The notes below the pieces were generated by a model, which was given only the letters and a program-made list of their open reading frames with translations, was not told the origin of the DNA and made no database searches. Below, one piece after another: positions 10,401-23,200 of a DNA stretch of 64,000 nt. The DNA is taken from contig NW_025936130.1 of the NCBI RefSeq assembly GCF_000764305.2, positions 313,818-377,817 of the forward strand, given 5' to 3'. The DNA comes from Hyalella azteca. Taxonomy: Eukaryota > Arthropoda > Malacostraca > Amphipoda > Hyalellidae. Position numbers and translations under genes: made by a program. Each line of letters begins with the position of its first letter. Within the stretch, counting starts at the first letter, position 1.

Positions 10401-13359
10401 GCAACTCAAGTTCTGTTTGCTTTATGTCACTCTCAAAACACTGCACTACGCGCCAGCAACAATGAAACGTTACAAAATGTTGCCATATATATTAAAAAGC
10501 CTTTAGAATGCAAACCTACCAAATCCATATACCTATTCTGATGCTGTGTGACTAAATTTGGCATTTTGTGAGACCAATTTTGTCCACGCTTCAAACTCTA
10601 CTAATTCATAATTCCGACACTCTTGTGTTTGAATTCCGATCGCTGTGTGAGCTGTACTGGAATACGACATAGCTCAAAATTAGAACACTATTGAATATTG
10701 AACACTACTTAATTAGGGTTTCAATTAAGAGCTAATAATCTTTTAATTGAGAAAATTTTAATTTTTGCACACAGCTTGGAACGAGCTGTGTGTGTCTAAT
10801 TCCAAGCTGTGTCGGAATTAGTTTTTGTGTCTAAAACCGTCTCTTAACTTAATCATCTATGAATTTATTTACCACTTGAAATCAGCAAATACAAGTATAC
10901 TTGAAGGATTCCTAATATATTCACAGACTTATTTAAAAGTCTCAAACCGTAATATTCTTTCTATACAATGCAAACAGTTTATCACTATTTGGTAGAGCAA
11001 GGTCAACTATCAACTTAGACACATTTTTCAATGTTTTCACTGGGTGAAGTGCACTGTCTCTCTTTGGATCTCAACATTTTCCCGCTAGACAGCCCAGACC
11101 TAGTGTTTTGGCAATAGTATGATGTCACTATTTCAACCATCAACAAATGCGTGGAACTAAGACAAAGCTTAATATAAAGGAAAAAAGTTGAGAAGTGTCA
11201 GAATTACCTACAATGTCAGAATATACCGCGTTTACCCTAGTGCTGGTATTTACAAAACTTTACTGGTCTACTCATCAGACTTGGAAACAATCTTGAGGAT
11301 GAGTCAAAATAAAGTCTCTTCTTTTTAGACTATATATTCTCTAGTTTCAGCTTGGTAGATAAATATATTCTACACATGGTACCAGGGTGCAGAGTTTGTC
11401 TTGCCTTGCCAAGATTTATTTTTTTAGCCCAAAATATTGCAAGCAGTATTCAAGATGCATTATATAGAGCGTCTCCACTACAAGCACAAAAATCCTGTAT
11501 TGCCAGCAGCTTTCAGCTGTCACTGCATATATCTCTTGTTTATTTTAATTTCTTATATCCCTATGCCTGGAATGTGTTGTGTTACTTGTGTACATGCTGG
11601 AGTTTTTGGGGGGGATGTACACCAGGGCATGCTATATATCAATTTTTATATGCTATATGTATTCAAGTGATATATATGTGATAGCCTGATACTGCATAAT
11701 GGCTAACCAGAGATATTTTAGATTCAGTTAATTTTTATTTTCCTCATTTGCTCAAGATTTAAATCAACATACTATGTATGATAATGCTAGTAATCTTGGT
11801 ACTTGTTTGGGTATCCATGTTACTTTGCTGGTTTACTTACAGGACTCAAAAGTGAACTTGAGGAAAAGTTTAAAATATATATAACTCAGTACTCATTGCA
11901 GTGAGTGACAGAGAGCGCATTTTCTCATCGACAAAAACTTGAGGTCACGGACGGACAGAGGGATGGACAGACAGACAGAAGGACATGGCGAGCACAATAG
12001 TGCATTTTTTCCATAAATGAGAAAATGCGCTAAAAACTCTCTGCTTTGCCACTAGGCACCAGGAATGAATGCCAATATACCAAGGCTTTGATTTTTTATG
12101 CCTCACTGAGAACCCTAAAAAACATATTCACTGCAGTTAAAGTATGACACTGTCTCTTAGGTGTAGTGGACAATTTGCACTTTGATACTGTATTAGAGTC
12201 CAAGTAATTCAGTACATAGAATTGTGCACTGACATTTTTTCTCTGTTTAAGTCTTTTTCTAACCATCTCTAATTATTACTTATACAATGTTTTGGAAAAT
12301 AGGAATGTTTATTAATTGTACATTTTAGGTTGCTTGTAGATATTGAAGTAATTATGTATATACCAGTATTTATCTCCTAATGATTCTTCAATTAGATCGC
12401 TTGACTTCAGTATCGTGCCTTTAGATATTTAAAATCCATTGTTCAATCTGAACTTCTACTGAAAAGTTTGTGGTAAAAAATGGAAAATTAGCAAAAAATA
12501 GCCAAATTGTTTTGGCTGGTTTTGTGATTCTTATTTTACAATCTTTTCATAATTACCTATTGAGTTAGAATTTTGATATAATATGATTGTTAAACTGTAC
12601 ATCCAAGTGATTCTTGCGCATACTTCTTGAGCAGAGAAGTTGGTTGTCTACTTGCGTGATGGTCGCACACTCATTGGCATCCTGCGCACCATTGACCAGT
12701 TTGCAAATCTCGTTCTTCACCGCACCATAGAGCGGATACATGTGGGAAACAAGTACGGCGATATCGAAAGAGGAGTCATCATCATTAGAGGAGAAAATGT
12801 TGTCTTATTGGGAGAATGGGTGAGTTTTGACTTTTGAACGACTGCCCAATTCTGCTTCATTCTGAACAACTTACTCCATGTTGGCGTTTGAGAGCACAGC
12901 GTGTGTTATATGGCATTCAATTTTATGAACACAGTTATTGGATGCTTTGAAGAGCATTAGTATCAACCCTCTCACGAATAATCCCGTTTGCTCATCATAA
13001 CACGGCCAAGCATGATGACAAATAGTTGCTGAATAGAAATCCTGTACACAACAAATTTGAACAATATCAAATTAATGCTAGTAAATTGTTATATTGGATA
13101 GGAGCTGATCAATAATTCAATGCACATTCCAATTGTCTAAAAATGAGGTATTTTAAGTGCGAGAACTAAATATTGATTTTGACAGGATGAGGAACGCGCT
13201 CGTGTATCAGGGCTACACCAGATATCAGTTGAGGACATATTGGATGCCCAGCGAGAAGAGCAGCAGCAACAACAGCATCAGCAGCTTCTTCGTGCCAAGT
13301 TTATGAAGGAGCGAGGCCTAACTTTAACGCCTGAAATTGGTCCTGATGATATGTATTAG
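7443..13359 (+). CDS. LSM1: LSM1, U6 snRNA-associated Sm-like protein (complete, 133 aa)
   Basis: LSM1 is the defining subunit of the cytoplasmic Lsm1-7 ring. The ring binds the 3' end of deadenylated mRNA and, with Pat1, promotes decapping and 5'-3' decay in P bodies. Exons are 7443-7485, 12635-12819 and 13186-13359, with GTAAGT and GTGAGT donors and AG acceptors; phases agree and the total is 133 aa, the same as human. Exon 1 reads [14 protein letters not shown]. Exon 2 holds the Sm1 motif ([20 protein letters not shown]) and the Sm2 motif ([12 protein letters not shown]). Exon 3 holds the C-terminal helix ([15 protein letters not shown]) with a short Gln run and ends MY-stop. Intron 1 is about 5.1 kb, is full of transposons and contains a library adapter (8055-8092), so its length is unreliable. 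Confidence 0.96.
7974..8290. repeat. Short tandem repeats flanking the adapter in LSM1 intron 1
   Basis: Left of the adapter, a 20-bp unit (tgatctattgtgttctaaca) repeats about four times. Right of it, a ~80-bp unit starting cgccggaactgcgcgctaca repeats twice, with a third decayed copy. The two sides share no sequence, as expected at an artificial join. Confidence 0.85.
8055..8092. other. Untrimmed Nextera (Tn5) mate-pair junction adapter
   Basis: The 38 bp are the 19-bp Tn5 mosaic end CTGTCTCTTATACACATCT directly followed by its reverse complement. This exact head-to-head pair is the junction left by Nextera mate-pair circularisation. Translated on the plus strand it gives [11 protein letters not shown], a known contaminant peptide. 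It is not biological and marks a likely chimeric join inside LSM1 intron 1. Confidence 0.98.
8866..10091 (+). mobile_element. TIR transposon (TAGGGTAAACGCGGTA ends), copy 1
   Basis: It starts TAGGGTAAACGCGGTA and ends GGAATATACCGCGTTTACCCTA, with TA at both borders. There is no long ORF, so it is non-autonomous. A MITE sits inside at 8926-9182. It is homologous, in inverse orientation, to 10324-11239. TA borders would fit Tc1/mariner, which is an inference. Confidence 0.8.
8926..9182 (+). mobile_element. MITE (CATAGTGGCAAA ends) with an 8-bp target duplication, nested in copy 1
   Basis: It starts CATAGTGGCAAACCAGAG, ends in the inverse (CTCTCTGCTTCGCCACTATG), and is flanked on both sides by CCTCTGAC. 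An 8-bp duplication fits the hAT superfamily. A ~70-bp 3' part including the right TIR is tandemly duplicated inside the element. Confidence 0.85.
10136..10318 (-). mobile_element. MITE of the CATAGTGGCAAA family, inverse copy
   Basis: It reads tagtggcaaagcagagagtt at the left and ctctggtttgtcactatg at the right, homologous on the minus strand to 8926-9182. It lies between the two large TIR elements. No clean 8-bp duplication was found. Confidence 0.75.
10324..11239 (-). mobile_element. TIR transposon (TAGGGTAAACG ends), copy 2, inverse orientation
   Basis: It starts TAGGGTAAACGTGGTATATT and ends in the inverse (AATATACCGCGTTTACCCTA). The interior aligns base for base, reversed, with copy 1, including a shared segment with accaacaatgaaacg-like and tagtgttttggcaatagt-like sequence. 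It lacks the nested MITE. Confidence 0.8.
11692..12055 (+). mobile_element. MITE of the CATAGTGGCAAA family split by another repeat
   Basis: The left part (ataatggctaaccagagata...) and the right end (aaaaactctctgctttgcca) belong to the same family as 8926-9182. They are separated by the ACTCAGTACTCA element at about 11877-12031, which must be the younger insertion. Confidence 0.75.
11877..12031 (+). mobile_element. Short ACTCAGTACTCA element, copy inserted in a MITE
   Basis: It begins ataactcagtactcattgca, holds a gacggacagaggg-type run, and has an inverted pair agcgcattttctc / gagaaaatgcgct. About 150 bp. Relatives are at 1215-1358 and 46668-46809, with a partial copy near 14748. Confidence 0.75.
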
Positions 13360-13558
13360 CTTTTTCTTGTTGATATAACAAGTCGTGAATGTGTTAACGT
13401 TATTATTACTTGATGAGCAGCACCGCGCCTCGAGTACGAGCTTTGTACTAGTGCCAGCAACATTAGGATGAAATAAGGTGATTACCAATGTGATGCAGAT
13501 TGGGTAGATTCAAACCTCTCTACTTCAGTAACAAAAGTAAGGAAATTACTTATATGCG

Positions 13559-13564
13559 AATAAA
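13559..13564 (+). terminator. Candidate poly(A) signal of LSM1
   Basis: AATAAA lies 200 bp after the LSM1 stop codon on the plus strand. It is the first canonical signal seen downstream. No transcript evidence is available. Confidence 0.5.
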
Positions 13565-13935
13565 GTAATGAAGATAACTGAACAACACGTGTGACGGCGT
13601 GGGTTGACGTTTAATGTTGCTACTCATTTTTTACGATGCAAGTATTGCATCCATTTATTCATCTACGTTTTCTATAAGTTTCAAATTAAATTTGGCCATC
13701 AGATACTTTCATTCTCTCTTGATACTCCAGTCTAGTTCTACACAAGACATTGTGGTTAGTAAAAGTATGTAAACTTGGGCCTTACGCTGCTTAGGCTTAC
13801 TCCTCAACAGTGATCACATTATGTATTCCCTTGTCGAACTTATTTATCAGGTTGATCCCCTTAGTTACGTTCATAGGTTTAAATAAGTTTTACAATTCAT
13901 AAACCATGTATTTCCGTTGATGGCATCGCACTTTT

Positions 13936-15440
13936 GAAAGAAGATTACATTGTAAATGTAGCTACCGGGACATGACGGCTGTGAATTGTTTGTGTTGCAA
14001 GTATAAGTAAGAATTAATTTGGCTCAATTTCTTCCTCGAATCGATTTTTTTTTACACATCAACAAATATCGCCAAAAATTCTCACTGATGCTTTGCATAG
14101 GTAATGAGATGCTAATGTCTCACATGCGATCACTGCAGGGGATTAGTCACCGATTAACTTGTAGGTCTCCCTCGTCATTTTTCCTATCCCTAAAACGCTG
14201 TCAAATGCCTCCTGGAACAAAGAACCTGAATAATGCAACTCCTCGTGGACTAAAGAACTTAAATATAACACGTAACTCCGGGATAGATTTCGTTATGTAT
14301 CAATCTACAAGAACAAGAGATATGTTTGTCATTAGCTGACGATAACTTGCAACATTCAGTACCAAAAAAACTAATAGGCTCATATAGCGCATTCATTTCA
14401 ATGGATATGCCCTTTTTATGGTGGAAAATAGGTTGTCCGCTGAGCAAAATCTCATGCAAATACTATCATTCCACTTGCATCCGCTAGTATTGATTATTAA
14501 CACCGAAAATAACCAAACTTGTATAACAAATCCTACAAATAAGTAACAAATCCTTTCTTCAACTTAACGAATTAATTGAATATAGTGAAATCGAATGTAT
14601 AAATCTTATTGATTCGTATAATCATGAACGAAAACGGTTGCGAATTTTAGGGTTTTCAAAGTGACAAGAGTCTAATGTAGATACTAATAATGAAAATCAT
14701 GTATATACACAATAGCCTCCCGATATTTATTATTAAAGAAGAAAATAACTCAGTACTTACTGCAGTGAATCTTTTACTCAATGTTTTGAAACAAGAAGAT
14801 TACATTGTAAATGTAGCTACCGGGACATGACGGCTGTGAATTGTTTGCGTTGCAAGTAAATGTAAGAATTATTTTTGCTCAATTTCTTCCTCAAATCGAT
14901 TCTTTTGCACATCAACAAATAACGCCAAAAATTCTCACTGAGATGCTAATGTCTCACATGTGATCATTGCAGGGGATTAGTCAACGATTAACTCGTAGGT
15001 CTCCCTAGTCATTTTTCCTATCCCTGTAACGCTGTCAAATGCCTCCTGAAACAAAGAATCTAAATAATACAACTCCTCGTGGACTAGAGAACTTAAATAT
15101 ACGTAACTCCGGGATAGATTTCGTTATGCATCAATCTACAAGAACAAGAGATCTATTTGTCACTGGCTGACGATAACTCACAACATTTCGTACAAAAAAA
15201 AAACTAATAGGCTCGTATAGCGCATTCATTTCAATGGATATGCCCTATTTATGGTAGAAAATAGATAGTCCGCTGAGTTAAATCTCATGCAAATACTACC
15301 ATTCCACTTGCATCCTCTAGTATTGATTATTAAAATCAAAAATAAACAAACTTGGATAACAAATCCTACAAATAAGTAATAAATCCTTTCTTCAACTTAG
15401 CGAATTAATTAATTTCCGTTCTGAAGTCAGTAGAAGAAGC
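13936..15440. repeat. Tandem segmental duplication (~0.8 kb x 2) downstream of LSM1
   Basis: The segment from about 13937 (aagattacattgtaaatgta) to about 14580 is repeated from about 14791 to about 15410, with a roughly 25-bp deletion and scattered substitutions. Both carry ORF fragments with no recognisable product. The downstream end has a third short match (tgcgaatttcagggtttcca near 15612, gcgaattttagggttttcaa near 14640). Confidence 0.85.
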
Positions 15441-15822
15441 ATGCCACAAAAGCTCGTTTTCTCTCGTGGTCCGACCACGCTTCGGCGTTTGTGAAGTTCG
15501 AGGCTCACACATTGGTACTGAAAGTTGAAGAAAACTTAACACACTGGTTTAAGGCTTCAGAATTTAAGAATCACAAAAAAATAAGTTCCCGAGCTCACAC
15601 TACGAAAGCGGTTGCGAATTTCAGGGTTTCCAAAGTGACACGAATGTAATGTAGACAATAATGAATGTCATGTATATACACACTAGCCTTCCGATATTTT
15701 TTATCATAAAAAAACATTCAGAAGGTTTTATGTGAGACACGAGACTATATAAAACGCGCTCTGCGAAAAAAAAGGCGAGAATGAATAGCCGAAAATCCAA
15801 ATATGGCGCGCTAGGAGACAGC

Positions 15823-17287
15823 TCACCGCTTGAGCGCTTGCAGCCGCCAGATATTGGCAGTGATGTCCTCCAAGGCCTTCATGAGGCCCTGGTCGCATGG
15901 GCGCATCATAATTTGCTGCAGGAGGACGCTTCTGAAACACCAATGACGGAGACTTCATGACATGACCATCTCAGGTGAGAATAAAAACATTGGCAGTAAA
16001 AGTCGTATCGGCAAGTTTAACGATATGATTATATGGGGAAGAGACAGAACCTACCACTATATCAGCTTCATCAATTGTAGTGCGCAATTTTATTCAATGA
16101 GAGCATGAAAGGAGCGTTCTAAATCGCAGAGGATTGACACTAGTTCATAAAATGTTTTATTGAGTATAGCGATTTAGCTACATAAAAACGCCAAAAATTT
16201 TGAAAATAAATTTGTTGTGTGGTGAGCTGGAAAAAATACATGACCAGAATACGCCTGAAATTAAAAAACTATGGTTTAAATAAAGTTACCTGTGGTGCTC
16301 CAAAGAAGCCAATGTAGTTTCCATCTTGTCAGGGCCTCGACCAGACGCCAACGAAGTGACAGTTTTTGGCAGAGGGGGTACAGGACACGCTTGGTACAAG
16401 GCAGTTTGCCCAGTTGGCATCAATGACGGTCTAGTAGCAATCATCATTGCTGCTTGAGGTTGAGGTAACGCTTGGGGATGTGGAAAATGGAGAGGTATCG
16501 CTGGGGGTTGTGAAAAATGGAGAGGCATCACCGAGGATTGAGGACGAACAACGGGAGCAAAGTGATAGTAGTGCTGAGGCAGAGGATGATTTGGCACAGT
16601 TCCACTCGGTTGCATCAATGGCGCACTACGGATAGGACTGACTTTTGGCTGCTGCAGCCCGGAAGTTCTTCCATTATAAATACTACGAGCAACAGGAGAA
16701 TAATTGCTGATGTATTGCTGAGGCACGAGTCTCGTAGGCTGCTTAGGCATTGAAATCAGGGTAGGATTAGGGTCGACTTGATCTTGAGCCTGAAAAGTTG
16801 TTACTTTTTTTACTACTGGAGAAGTTGAGTCACGTAGTTGGATGAGCTGATCTAAAGTGAAAACACCAGGGTTTGTATCGACAATCGCATCGCATTGCGT
16901 AGAGGCGCTACTTCCAAGGTTTTTGGAATTTTGGTCAAGCGAGTCACCTTGGGTGCGTTGAATCTTATCTTCGACTCCAACGTCATCTGAACTGGATAGA
17001 CGAACATCCACTGTACACGACGAAGAATGCATTGGAGCGGTTGAACCACTGCAAGTTGGAGCAGAGCTACTAGTTGGAGTGCTTTGAGCCGGAATATCAT
17101 GAGATGAAGACTCAGCTTTCAATAAGTCACAGGCGTTTGTTGATGCTAGAGTGTTCGCACTGTTCCCTTGCGATGTGACTAATAGTTTGGACGATTCGCT
17201 TGCATCTGAACTTGCGGCTTCAGCCTTTACAGAGTTTTCGAAAGTCGCTTTCTTATCTTGTTCAGTCACAGATGCATCAGTGAAGAC
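15823..17287 (-). CDS. Alternative 3' exons B of the TDRD5-like gene, or a separate small gene
   Basis: Exon 16290-17287 (acceptor ATTTCAG, donor GTAACT) and exon 15823-15931 join in phase. The first is Ser/Thr/Pro-rich and disordered, with VFTLDQLIQLRDS inside. The second ends IMMRPCDQGLMKALEDITAN and then IWRLQALKR, a likely amphipathic helix. It joins exon 17 in phase 0. An ATG at 17308 just upstream of the acceptor would also let it start an independent gene. Confidence 0.6.
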
Positions 17288-20200
17288 CTGAAATTCATAA
17301 CGAACCATTTGAGCTTCGTTAGGATCTAATTATATCATTGCTGAGAGGCAAATTACAATTCTGGTTCGATTGTATAAATTCTGGTTCGATGTTAAGGGAA
17401 TTTGACAAGTTATCTTTGATGCTAGAACTTAACTTCTATCCAGAATGGTTGATTTTGAAAACACTAAAAAACAAATACAAAGGTAATAATAGAAAAAACA
17501 TATAAACATTATTTACTAACCAATATTTAGAACAGCACACAATAAACGTACTTAAGATTAATGCAAAAGCGCACAATATGATAAAACAATATCTACACTG
17601 TTCGTTAATCATGGGAAATTTCGAACTTGATCATTCAATCCAACTTAGTAGCGTCTAGCATCCGAATCAAAATGTTGGTTTGGTCGACCAAACTTTCCGT
17701 CGTAAATATCGGGCATTCTGCGTATATTTTTCTCGGCGTTACCATAGTGGCTTTTATGATAAGTGTCCAAGATCCTGTTTGCGGGTCTCCACTCTGTTGG
17801 CCTGTAATTATCCATATGTAGTCTATTACTTGTGGGAAGCATTCCATTCGATTCTGTTCCCTGGCCTCGGTAATCAGATTCTAATGAGCACATGATCGGA
17901 CGTCTCATGGAGGGATAATTCCTAGGTGGTTCATTCATTTGTGTCGCATCGATGAAACTTGTGCCCCAAATCATTTCATGTTGAGGATATTTGAACGGGT
18001 TTCTCACATCAAACGCGTTGTCACGACTCACAACTCCGTATCTATCAGTATTTTCAAGGGCTCTACGAGGGTCACGCATCTCATTGTGACGTATACGAGG
18101 CTCCGTTACACGATCGTGCATAAAAAATCCCTGGGAGTTATTATAAGGAGGATTTTTAGACGGAAACTGACTCCCAAATTTCTCATTTTTAGTTAAATAA
18201 CCACGAGTATCAGTCGAATTTTGGCCATACATAACATGGGAAGTTGGGCTAATTTCAGGAGGCATTCGTCGCGTAGGGGATTCGCAGGGGCGATATCGAA
18301 ATGCGCCTTCATATTGACCACGGGGAAGCAGAGGCCCAGCTCCTCTATGGTAATCTCGCACCGGCATGGCTATGCGACCCTGCATGGTTTCTTCTTGATA
18401 CCGAGGCTGATGAAAATTCGAAATGCCAGGATGGTGATAACCAGAATTTGGCCTCATCATTCCATCCTTTCTAGGGTAGTTATCATTATGCACCGCAAAA
18501 TTATCGAAAGGTTTGTATCCGCTGTGAAATTTAGGGCGGCGAGTCCAAGCATCGCCCACGTTTTCATAAGGATTTATCGTCATTCCAGGAGGTGCTATTG
18601 GACCATTGTATCCGTACGACTCTATTCCATATATCCTCTGCATGTCGATAAGTTTCTTATTGCGTTATGTTAACTCAAAATATTACAATAGAAGCCTTCA
18701 TATTTGCTACGAATGACAGATAGCAAACAAGTTACTTTTCCCGATATTGAGAATTATTTCGATAAATATTCACGATCCACTTTGGTTTGGTAGGGTGTCA
18801 ATCGAACAAAATGTTCAACAGCAGACAGCAATTTTTTGGTACTATCACAGAATACTAGGCAATTGCAAGGTGAACCGGCTGAAATTGCAACTATAGTTTT
18901 CGAAATCACTTTTAATAAGTCCAACGATAATCTGGGGTCCCACCATTGAATTTTTTGAAGTCAATTCCGTAGTTTGCAAAGCTTTGGCCTTCTTGTCGAT
19001 GTTACTGGCGTCGTCGCTATCACAGGCGTTTTTTACTGTGAGCTCTGGCATCGTAAGCTGCAAGTCGAGAGAAGCATAAATTCGAGCTCATTGTGGACAG
19101 TAAGATTGCCCACCTAAGAAAACAGCGTATCTCGTATACCGAGTGAGAAAAATATCCCCGAGCTATTACATCAAAGGACACCGTCGTATTCTTTTGTTGG
19201 ACATGTGCGAAAGAATTGAAATTTGACTACGTGCGCACACCAAATATTCCAATTGCCAATGGTATTTTACTTCATCCACAATTTAGAATCCTGATTTTAG
19301 AAGGTAAACAGAACTTTTATCATCTGAAGGAGCCCGTTAAAAGAATTCATAAGTAAACGTCGGTTTTTGCAAGAAGTCACATTTAGATAACGAGTTAGTA
19401 TCTGGGATACGCAGTCAATGACGGACGCGAATTGTTTTCCTCTCAGACCCTAACCATAGTTATTCATTCAGAAATAAGGTAGTTTATTAATTCAGAATTT
19501 ATTTATTGGGAAATGGGACAGTGTATGATATGACGCAAAGCTTGTCCTTTTCTGAGCTGTACACGAAGAAATCACTGTTGAAAAATTAATGCTATCCATA
19601 CAAATCAAATTACACATTAATTTTTCACTGTAGAAACATATTAAGTTTATTTGTGAACAAGATTTAACGAAATTAATACCGTAAACGGTGTGACTTGGAC
19701 CGTTTTGACATTTAAGAATATAAATCCTCTACTCAAAAAATTCCTTGCCGTAGAAAAATTGTGTTGATGGCTCTTGAAGTACCTAATAGATAACGTACAA
19801 ATGCAAGAAAGAGATATATTTTATATATTTAATATATGACGATTTGTATCACAAGAAGGTAAGCGCTTAAAAGGATCCTAGTCACCCCGTCATCAGTTCT
19901 ACAGCACCCTTACCTCTGTGATGTGCATGGCGAAGCCTTCGCACACGAGTCTCTTAGCGATGTCTTTGATGCCATCCGAGGACGGGTCTACGAGTTTTAG
20001 GAGAACAGTGGAACCCTGAAAATAAACAGCCAGGTTACAATTATTAAAGTTTATACTCTCCTCTTCCTTCCTATTATTATGGAAGAAACACGCAAAAAAA
20101 TTAAAACACTGTAAATTGTGTTAAATTGAAAGTCTATCGAATGATAAATTAAGTGTTAAGTACTTTGCATACTCGGTCAATAGTTATGATGAAATTATAA

Positions 20201-23200
20201 CTTTTGTGTTATTATTTAGAAAACTGTTGAGATCTCTTATGAAAACGAAGACTGTATTAGTGATCAGAAAACTCATACAAAATTCAAAAGATTATATTTT
20301 GTTAGTGGTTACAGTTCAGAGTACAGAGATTGGAGCAGAGAGTCGCGGGTTCGATCCCAGCTCTGTGCGCCAGTTTCTGGTCAGAATCGGCGGGGAGGCC
20401 GGGCGGTTAAGCACAGCAGAATTGTAGCAGTGAGTTGCGAGTTCGAGACCGCAAAATACCGTGAATGTTCTGCGATGTTAAGAATCGGCGACAGGCCTAC
20501 AGCCTAATAAACGCTGAAAACGCTATTATTATTATTATTACTAATGATGATACCTGAATGGCGATTGTGGTGGCGCGAAGTTTCCGGTCCAACACGAAGC
20601 TCACGAAGCGTGTAAGGGTCCCCGACTTCCAGCGTGTCGAACTGTTCTCCGTTGTCCACACGCCGTACAAACAAGCCTATGCAAACATCATCAGTTTTTT
20701 TATAATATCAGTTTAAACAAACGACAAACTTTTTACCACCAATTTCCATAACGTTTTACCGTAAGTTATGGAAAGATCGGGTTCCAAAAACCAGATCCCT
20801 AGTGAATCAAGTCACGGGCCTATTTCTTCAGTGCCGATACTTCTATTCTAAAGTAGAGTCCACTATGCAAATAGCTCAATCCAAGCAAGTTGAGCTTGGT
20901 CAAGTCAGTGATTAGAACGAAATGGTCAAAGCTAACAGGACATATGGCAATAAATTCAGAAAACTTGCAAAAAAAAAACAACAAAAAACATGGAAACTTG
21001 CGCGTAAAGCAAAAGGAGGCTGCTTGGTGAACTGCAGGGGTAGGTGCAGCAGCATGTAGCGCTCAGCTAGAAAAGTTTTTCCGAAATCCACCAACAGGAC
21101 CTGCAAGGTCACAAGAGATTTTAACACGAGTTTCTCATAAATATTTGCGGCAATTTCAATTAAAGCTCTTTTTTTGAGAGAGATTCTATTTCCGTTTCTA
21201 ACTTCAACTTTAAAACTTCAACAGGCCATGAGCCTATTTCTTCAATGCCGACACTACTATTCTATTCTAACTGTTCCAAAAACGGAACTATGTATACTTT
21301 ATCGAACCTAAAACTGAGTATTAGGGCGTATCTCTTATTTTACAGTGGGGGACTCGAATTGCAAATGTCAGTTACGCATTCTTATAGCAAGAAATTGTAG
21401 GGACAGTATTTATCTTTGTTATCATGTTTTATTAATTTTCTAGAATATCTATCCGATCTGCAAATCATTCAAGCTACTTATAGACATTTTTTATCTTATT
21501 TGATTCAGTTATCCGTAGTATCACAACAGCCTGGTTCGCCAATGTTTGGAGTGCAACCGTCTTACCTAACAAAATACACTGTGAACATTATCCTCGGCAA
21601 ATTCTTGTTATAATCCCCGTTCTAAGTTCTTAAATTTTACCAGTACCAAACCACCCGTTCCGCTATAAATTCACTGAGCCAAATTATTGAGAATACATGT
21701 CTATCTATTCGATCAATTAATTTATTAATAGAAGAGAATCAGTGTGGCGTTATACTTGGGCTTTGCCGTTAGGTTTTATGGCTCGGATGACAGCTCTGTA
21801 GAAGACTTCGTCCTTAGGGTCGTTGGCTGCCACAAGTTGCCCAGGCTTGTAATATTCGTCAAGTAGGGCCAGGCTTTGCCACTGGTCCTGAGTGTACTGG
21901 TAGTTGTAGTATTTCCTGTAATAGCCAATCTTTTAGCTTCAGATTGATACATAAAATCTGTAATTACATGTATTTATAAATGAATATTTTTCTAAATTCT
22001 ACGAATTCTCTGGCCGTTAACTACCCGTGGTTAAAAAATCTTATTCTTAATATAATATATATAATATAATATAGCGGTTTCAGCGTTTATTAGGCCGTAG
22101 GCCTGTCGCCGATTCTTAACATCGATTCTTAACATTCTTCCATCTATTCCAAATTTTGAAAATATTTTTGGCCCTAATAACGCATATTCTTAAGGGGTAT
22201 CAATAGCTTTTTCAATAAAAGGAGAAAACAGAATTAATATCAATGTTATAAAAGAAATTTCTTACTCGAGATCATCCATGAGCTCGTCCAAGCCAGCCAT
22301 GTTGCAGATGACGCCGAAGTTGCGCGGAGAATACATCTCTCCCAACATGACACCCTCTACGCTTCCTCCAACCTGTGAGCAACCCTTCAACTTCATTACT
22401 AATACTTTGCGTCTATTGCTAATGACATAAAAAATTAGCCGCAAAAATCGCGACAATAATTAGAGAGAAAAGGTTGGTATACAACGTGTCACCCCTGAAC
22501 AAATATTATTATTCTACCTAGCATTTATCGTCTAATTATAAACATTAAACACAAAGTAACTTTTCAAAAAATAGAATTAGAGTCGCTCGAGAATTCATAC
22601 TGAGAACGTAGTGGGCTTTCTAAAAAATTCACATAATTGGTATGGTAGAGAGCATCATCGAACTCAGAACTGTCAAATCACGACAAATTTCGGCAATCAA
22701 ACAGGAATGATTGCCAGGTAGAGAGCACCATAGATCTCAGACTGTCAAATCACGACAAATTTCGGTAATCAAACAAGAATGATTGGATGGTCAAGAGCAC
22801 CATAGATCTCATAACTGTCAAATCGCGATAAACTTCGGCAATCAAACAGAAATGATTGCCTCTGTAAAATGAATTTTTAAAAGATTTCTCACCTGCAGTA
22901 GCGGGTTCTCTGTGTCAGCAGGAAGCTCACAGTCAGGCCCAGCTAAATGCTCAAGAAGAGCGCCGCACTCTCCAGAGTCCGTGGCATCATCGGGTTTCTG
23001 TGAACGATTCAATTATTAGCGGGCATAGCATGTTACTAGACTTGGATTGTACTTGACATAACATAAAATCAAAATCCGGCACTGCGTTGATTCATGCTTC
23101 GTTGCCAAATAAACTACGAATCAACGACAATGGATTCCAAACCTAAATAGCGTGATACGATGTTCCCGCGTGTGTTGAAAGGAGAACTCGAGAATCATCC

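Larger units (their letters stand above)
19914..22372 (-). other. Extended Tudor domain of the TDRD5-like protein
   Basis: Exons 12-16 encode it. They read GSVEGVMLGEMYSPRNFGVI, then YYKPGQLVAANDPKDEVFYR, then VLLVDFGKTFLAERYM, then LPLQFTKQPPFALRACLYGV, then GSTVLLKLVDPSSDG. This is the SN-like/Tudor pattern of the TDRD family: the Tudor core (FYRA, V-L-V-D-F-G) inside a staphylococcal-nuclease-like fold. It probably recognises symmetrically dimethylated arginine in Piwi-type partners; that is family knowledge. Confidence 0.88.

Noticed and set aside
14019..14459. Frames in the duplicated segment downstream of LSM1
   Set aside because: The second copy of the duplication does not preserve them.
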